DNA of 27,404 bases. Origin: JACMLD01 sp038229695. GTDB taxonomy: Bacteria; Bacteroidota; Bacteroidia; Chitinophagales; Chitinophagaceae. A program made the translations under genes and the position numbers. The notes under the pieces are model-generated. The model saw only the letters and a program-made list of their open reading frames with translations, was not told where the DNA came from and searched no databases. Location of the stretch: contig JBBROE010000052.1 of the NCBI GenBank assembly GCA_038229695.1, positions 1 through 27,404 on the forward strand, given 5' to 3'. Positions 22,988 through 27,404 of this stretch are shown one piece after another. Each line of letters begins with the position of its first letter. Positions within the stretch are counted from its first letter, which is position 1.

Positions 22988-24823
22988 ATGACCAGAAGCC
23001 TGTCCATCCTCAGTTTTTCAGTCCTGTCCATTATTGTGACAGGATTCAGCCCGGAAGCCCACGCTCCGGCATCGGGCAACAGCCAGGTGTTGGCTGCAGA
23101 TTTACATTCACCGTTTCAGACCGACACCCTGTCCGCCATCCGCATTACCGCGACTATCCCAAAAGCACCTGCCGGCATGTTATTGTACAAGCTCATCGCT
23201 ACACGTGCGCCGGTCGACTTTCTAAACGAGCAACTCGAAAGGTCGAAGCAGCCGACACTTAAATTGGATAAACAATACTATTCGGTACGCAGTGGTGAAA
23301 GTAAAGAAGAAGGGCTTCGTGCTTTTATTGATTTGAAAAGCGGCGATGCTGAGTTTGTTCCCAGTTTTGCTGACCTTGTCAGGACAACCGGTAACACCAG
23401 GCCATTGGATCCGGCCCGTGCCACGGAGCTGGCCCAGGCTGCTTTCCGGGACCAGCGCTTTATTCCGAAAGACGCCACGGAGCTGCGTGTAGCAGAAACG
23501 ATACCGGTGATGGGTGGGGAAGGTGCCCAACCCAACGCGGACGGCAAAACTACCAAAACCGATAAAGAGGCCGTTCAGCTGATGACGATGGTTCCGGCGC
23601 TTCGTTTTGCGGGAGGCTTCCCGGTTTACGGCTTTGGCTCCCATGCGCTGGTTACGATGGCCAATGATGGTACGGTGATTGGTGCGATGCGCCGCTGGCG
23701 TACCGCGACTGCAGCATCCCGCATCGTGCCATTGATGAACCCGGAGAATGTCCGGAATGAAATAATGCGCCAGTTGCGACCGATGGTGCGGTCAATGGGC
23801 ACCAAAGCCGTTGTAGATAAGGTAGAGATAGCCTATTATGATAATAACCAGAATCTGTTGCAACCCGTCTATCATTTTGAAGCCACCGTGCAACCGGCAT
23901 ACGAACGTATTTCGCCGATACGCGTGTCCGGTTTTATGCCCATCGGCAGGGCCCAGGAACCGATCCCCGATCTTACTAAAAAGATGGATGCCGCGTCGCC
24001 CGGCAAGGCGAAAACACCCGATCCAAGACGCAAGGACGGTGGTATTGGAAGCGCCCCTACTCCCAATGACATTACGCTGGGCGAATACTGCAACCGGGAC
24101 TGGCCAAACGATAATGCGTATATCAGCATGTCTTATGCTTTTTTCAATGGTTTGAAATTCTTTAATTCTGTCATACCCGGTATGACCCCACCCGTTACCC
24201 GTACGCAATGGTACGAAGCCTGGCCATGGGAAGTGGTGGGTCCTTCTTCAAAATCTTATATGAATGCCGTGAATGTTGCTTACACGGTGCCGCATGGGGA
24301 CTGGCTCATCAATACCACCATGAGTAATAATGCCGACCTCTGGTACGTGGGCGATATTGGTACCGGCGGTAACCCGGGGTATGGCGCAGCAACGGGAGGC
24401 GTACTGGCGACATGGGTCATTATGTCCTGCGAAGTGATTCCCTCTTTTTACGACCGCGCCAACGAGTCGGGGGGGAGTGGCAACGGATATGATGCGTTCA
24501 ACGTATGGTGGGGCGTATTTAAAGGCATGCATAATGCCATCGGTTTCCGGACGATTATGTTCTATCCTGATGATGCCACCAACCGCGGTTTCGGCATCGT
24601 TGCCTCCCTTGGTTGCGATGTCAACGCGGCATGGTTCCAGGAAGTTGCAGCCTACCATGGCGGTGACGGCACCTACCCAAGCCAGCACTTGAAAGGCGGG
24701 CCCCAGGTGCACTACGACCGGGCTTCCACGATGATTGATGGTCGTGATCTCGGACAGTCGATCTTCAATGTGGGGGCACAAACGCCATCAGGTACGTTAT
24801 GGAATTTCTGGATGGGCAATTAA
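22988..24823 (+). CDS. DUF6345-like secreted protein with propeptide-like N-terminus
   Basis: This 611-residue protein has a signal peptide (about 1-26). The middle (about 140-310) resembles protease propeptides of the PepSY/FTP kind: TELAQAAFRDQRF, then VPALRFAGGFPVYGFGSHALVTMANDGTVIGAMRRWR. A Pro/Lys/Asp-rich linker (320-360) follows. The C-terminal part (about 361-611) has the motif order I associate with DUF6345: AYTVPHGDW (H436), ATWVIMSCEVIP (C481), then WWGVFKGMHNAIGF (H515). A His followed by a Cys after hydrophobic strands also recalls clan CD cysteine peptidases (caspase/gingipain fold). If so, this is a secreted cysteine peptidase zymogen. That is inference: no activity is known to me for DUF6345. 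It is flanked by an inverted repeat upstream and a strong terminator downstream. Confidence 0.65.
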   Translation: MTRSLSILSFSVLSIIVTGFSPEAHAPASGNSQVLAADLHSPFQTDTLSAIRITATIPKAPAGMLLYKLIATRAPVDFLNEQLERSKQPTLKLDKQYYSVRSGESKEEGLRAFIDLKSGDAEFVPSFADLVRTTGNTRPLDPARATELAQAAFRDQRFIPKDATELRVAETIPVMGGEGAQPNADGKTTKTDKEAVQLMTMVPALRFAGGFPVYGFGSHALVTMANDGTVIGAMRRWRTATAASRIVPLMNPENVRNEIMRQLRPMVRSMGTKAVVDKVEIAYYDNNQNLLQPVYHFEATVQPAYERISPIRVSGFMPIGRAQEPIPDLTKKMDAASPGKAKTPDPRRKDGGIGSAPTPNDITLGEYCNRDWPNDNAYISMSYAFFNGLKFFNSVIPGMTPPVTRTQWYEAWPWEVVGPSSKSYMNAVNVAYTVPHGDWLINTTMSNNADLWYVGDIGTGGNPGYGAATGGVLATWVIMSCEVIPSFYDRANESGGSGNGYDAFNVWWGVFKGMHNAIGFRTIMFYPDDATNRGFGIVASLGCDVNAAWFQEVAAYHGGDGTYPSQHLKGGPQVHYDRASTMIDGRDLGQSIFNVGAQTPSGTLWNFWMGN

Positions 24824-24843
24824 ATAAATAAATTGCTGTTTCT

Positions 24844-24879
24844 CCACGGGTAGTGTAATGCTGCCCGTGGATTTTTTTT
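24844..24879 (+). terminator. Strong rho-independent terminator
   Basis: CCACGGGTAG (24844-24853) pairs with CTGCCCGTGG (24861-24870), a 10-base stem with one G-U pair and a 7-base loop. Eight T residues follow (24872-24879). It lies 20 bases past the stop of the 611-residue gene. Confidence 0.92.
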
Positions 24880-25172
24880 ATCCGGGCCTCCAAATGCTTT
24901 GATCACTTTTTCCCTGGTGGATGTGGATGTCGCGGGCATGCTTAAGGAGATTACGATAAAGTTTAAACGTCGAAGCGGTTTGTACCCGCTAATTAAAATA
25001 ATAAATCAACTGAGGAGCACGGCGTCGGGGCGCGTGGCCGGGGGAGAGAATAAGATCACCACTTTTATCAGCAGGTGTTAACGCAAGTTCAAAGGAGTCT
25101 TCCATCCTGTTCCCAATATTTCACAGCGGAGACCATTCTAAATCATCTACCTTGTTGTCGGTAAATAAATAA
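24880..25172. other. Non-coding or fully decayed sequence
   Basis: No credible gene is seen. The region lies just upstream of a decayed secreted-protein fragment, so it may be remains of the same gene, but no resemblance can be read. Confidence 0.3.
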
Positions 25173-25636
25173 CGGGATTCTTACACGGGGATTATTATCG
25201 ACTGTGCCAGCTGTAAATCAAATTTGGCGAAACGCAAACAGCTAAAAAATCTATTACCCGCCGCAGGCAATTCGACTACGGACAGGAATCACCAGTTTTC
25301 TGATCAGCCGATGCTTAAAAACACATACTGCTATCGCTTCGCACAAATCGATATGGACGGGCAGTTCAGCTATAGTAAAACGGCGGTGTGCGCTATGGCA
25401 GGTGATAAGATTAAGCGCTATCCTAACCCGGTTTGGATGTCACGCTCACAGTATCGATGACCCCCGCATCCATGGGATCTATAAATAACAGTAATGGTGA
25501 AGCTGTCTTTAATAAAAGATTGGCGAAAGGTGATAACAGGATTGATTGTAGCCAGTACCCCGCAGGAATATATTACCTGAAGGCAGGGGAGCACAAGATC
25601 TCTTTTATTGTACAACAGCAGCCTGATATATTATAA
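25173..25636 (+). pseudogene. Decayed type IX secretion cargo: C-terminal sorting domain in two frames
   Basis: One frame, open from 25173, reads AAGNSTTDRNHQFSDQP ... YCYRFAQIDMDGQFSYSK and then KRYPNP, ending at 25458-25460. A second frame, offset by one base and open from 25433, continues LDVTLTVS ... NGEAVFNKRLAKGDNRI, then CSQYPAGIYYLKAGEHKI and SFIVQ, stopping at 25634-25636. Joined near 25431, they give the canonical order of a T9SS type A C-terminal domain: the segment YYRL-x-QVD-x-DG-x-x-x-YS, YPNP, a conserved strand, then G-x-Y-x-L-K. No signal peptide or catalytic region remains upstream. It marks a lost secreted or surface protein and implies a T9SS in the host. Confidence 0.75.
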
Positions 25637-25896
25637 CTGGAAGCAGTAGTCTGCCTGAACAAAGCCGTGTCAGACCATCGCTGCTTTATGGGGTGCCACC
25701 TCCGACATGTTATACAGTAAACAATTATTTGCGGACAATGGCCCGGCTGGTAAACACGCATTTTCCGCGTATTTATTTGGAGGCGCTAAAATCTGCATGA
25801 CAGACGGGTTGCCAGGAGTAACCGGGTCTTTACGTTAACCTCAAAATAGCAGGTCATTTAAAAAAGTAAAAAGATTGGTCAAAGCCCGGAGTTGGC
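25637..25896. other. Intergenic region between convergent units
   Basis: No gene or clear terminator is seen in these 260 bases. Confidence 0.3.
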
Positions 25897-26679
25897 TTAT
25901 TTATGTTGACGGAATAGCCATTCCATCATAAGCGGATCTGTATAAGCGCCGAGCCACGCAAAATGGCCTACTTCCGGTAACATCGTGAAACCCGGTCTTG
26001 CTCCCGCTTTCCATAGTGCTTCCAGCATATTGAGGGAAAATTCCGGATTGACAGCCGGATCTTCCGATCCGGTAAATATCCACATGGGAAGTTTCGCCAG
26101 GGTTCCAGCCTTGGCCGGGTCGCCACCGCCACATACCGGTACTGCTGCAGCAAAGAGACCAGGCTCCCGCTCTATAGCGTCGAAGGTTCCGAAGCCGCCC
26201 ATGGAAAGGCCAGTGATATAAATGCGTGAAGTATCGATTTGGCCCTCTGCCCGAATCTTCTTAACCAGGACAAGTAAAAGCTCCATTGGTTTTGTAGGAT
26301 TCGGCGCGAAGGGGGCCATGGTGGCAGAACGGTCGTTGCCGGGGTCTGTCCAGCCGTTGTTTGCGGGACATTGCGGCGCGATTATTACGGCTGGATACTT
26401 CAGTTGATTCTGTTCGGTCGCAAAATTCATTACGCCCCATTTTAGTTGGGATATATTATCAGCGCCCCGTTCACCTGAGCCATGCAGGAAAATCAGGAGG
26501 GGATAATGGCGCTTAGGATTGGCGTCGGGAATAAGTTGCCGGTAGCGTAAGGTGTCTCCCTTTCCGTTGGTATAAAATTGAGGACTGAAATTGCCTGGTA
26601 ACTGGGCCTGCACTTTACAGTACAAGCATAAGCCTGCCAGGGCGATAAGTAGCTTGCAGGGAATCATTCTGCGGTGCAT
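25897..26679 (-). CDS. Secreted alpha/beta hydrolase (prolyl oligopeptidase/esterase-like)
   Basis: With ATG 26677-26679 the protein has 260 residues and a signal peptide (HRRMIPCKLLIALAGLCLYCKVQAQ). ATG 26665-26667 is an alternative, and the open frame extends upstream to 26754 without protein-like sequence. The catalytic triad is visible in order: nucleophile S159 in GLSMGG, D207 in GSEDPAVNP and H239 in EVGHFAW. The oxyanion segment is PLLIFLHGSGERG. This matches the small 'predicted peptidase' or phospholipase/carboxylesterase group (PF02230/PF00326-like) that lack a propeller domain. The substrate is unknown; an ester of a plant or microbial polymer is possible. No partner genes are adjacent. 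Confidence 0.88.
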   Translation of the reverse strand: MHRRMIPCKLLIALAGLCLYCKVQAQLPGNFSPQFYTNGKGDTLRYRQLIPDANPKRHYPLLIFLHGSGERGADNISQLKWGVMNFATEQNQLKYPAVIIAPQCPANNGWTDPGNDRSATMAPFAPNPTKPMELLLVLVKKIRAEGQIDTSRIYITGLSMGGFGTFDAIEREPGLFAAAVPVCGGGDPAKAGTLAKLPMWIFTGSEDPAVNPEFSLNMLEALWKAGARPGFTMLPEVGHFAWLGAYTDPLMMEWLFRQHK

Positions 26680-27027
26680 ACAGCGTTTACGGTTGAGGGG
26701 TGAATACATAGATAAGCAGCAAACGAATACCCTTGATTCATTTGCTGGATACAAATTGAAGGTAAATAATAAAGTGCTGTTTCCGGCGAAAAGCGACCTC
26801 GCCCCGATGCCAGCCGATTAACAGGGCGCAGGAGCTCCCGGGGGGTCATGCCGGGTGAGCTTTTCCCGACAAAGTTAATGCCACTACCTCATATCCCGAT
26901 TACAGGAACTACGTCCAGTTCGAACCAACTTAGCGGCTAACAAATTATGGCAGGCAGGAATGCCGCAGTGGGTTTTGATATGATCGTAGGCGGCATCCGC
27001 ATCAATTGTTCCCGAACCTGCTTGAAT

Positions 27028-27404
27028 TTATGCCGATTCTTTGCTTTGCAGCCTTTCCATTACCGATTGTTTATATAGCCGGCCGATGGGAATTTCACAT
27101 TTTCCTATTTGCACAGCCAGTGAATTATAGCCGGAAATTTTGCCGAGGGAAACAATGTACGACCGGTGCACCCGAATAAACTTGTGATCGGACAAAATAT
27201 TTTCAATTACACTGATGGCACGCTTTACCAGCAAATGCCTGCCGCCTGTAAGAAAAATTTTTACAAAGTCTTTCCAGCTTTCGATGTACTCAATTTCATT
27301 CACGAAAACCTTTTTCATGTCCCTGTCCACTTTCAGGTAAATAAAAGCAGCCGCGTCAGGGGCTTCATTTATTGCATTTACAGACACTTCACGGCCCATC
27401 GCCC
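27028..27404 (-). CDS. LytTR response regulator, C-terminal part (cut by window edge)
   Basis: The frame is open to the right edge and stops at TTA 27028-27030. The 124 or so visible residues are a LytTR DNA-binding domain: VNEIEYIESWKDFVKIFL, then LLVKRAISVIENIL, FIRVHRSYIVSL and IPIGRLYK. An internal ATG at 27397-27399 is not the start, because the receiver domain should lie beyond the window. It is a second LytTR regulator, separate from the 5474-6157 gene. Its kinase is not visible. The region from 26755 to 27027 to its left has no recognisable gene. Confidence 0.88.
   Translation of the reverse strand, partial: AMGREVSVNAINEAPDAAAFIYLKVDRDMKKVFVNEIEYIESWKDFVKIFLTGGRHLLVKRAISVIENILSDHKFIRVHRSYIVSLGKISGYNSLAVQIGKCEIPIGRLYKQSVMERLQSKESA

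Noticed and set aside
1..27404. CRISPR array, tRNA or rRNA gene, insertion sequence or phage gene
   Set aside because: No regularly spaced direct repeat, tRNA-like cloverleaf, transposase motif or terminal inverted repeat was seen on reading; a covariance-model scan would settle small RNAs.

Overview
The window looks like a chromosomal segment from a Bacteroidota bacterium, probably of the Chitinophagaceae. The evidence is the gene content (LytTR two-component pair with a beta-propeller LytS-type kinase, DUF5777 and PF13568-type outer-membrane barrels, a type IX secretion C-terminal domain remnant), the scarcity of Shine-Dalgarno sequences, and two exact TAnnTTTG -7 elements in front of genes. 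I see no insertion sequence, phage, CRISPR array, tRNA or rRNA.

Left part (1-5473): the 3' end of a family-4-type glycosyltransferase converges on, and overlaps, a long GH130 gene. Next come a secreted M1 zinc metallopeptidase with a clean intrinsic terminator, and a frameshifted gene of unknown function (4525-5113) whose two halves join if one G is removed from a G4 run. Then a LytTR response regulator and its LytS-like sensor kinase overlap by 52 bases (5474-8955).

Central part (8984-15228, all on the minus strand): a tight six-gene operon reads ECF sigma factor, inner-membrane/outer-membrane-barrel fusion, OB-fold envelope protein, monohaem cytochrome c lipoprotein, YceI-like protein, DUF5777 barrel. 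The first two genes are probably the regulator (sigma plus a trans-envelope partner). The last four look like a periplasmic/outer-membrane redox or lipid-carrier module. Upstream, on the same strand, are a COG4315-type repeat lipoprotein and a two-repeat DUF1259 secreted protein. This block is the best candidate for an undescribed functional system.

Right part (15424-27404): mostly single secreted enzymes and envelope proteins. They are an 839-residue M1 aminopeptidase, a DUF4440/NTF2-like protein, a START-domain protein, a duplicated ABM-like protein with two poly-T tracts in its signal peptide, a Tat-type sugar isomerase/epimerase-like protein, a LolA-like protein, a 611-residue DUF6345-like protein with a propeptide-like N-terminus, a decayed T9SS C-terminal domain, a secreted alpha/beta hydrolase and the C-terminal half of a second LytTR regulator. 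Nearly every gene from 8984 on encodes an exported product.

All family assignments come from reading motifs; no database search was possible.
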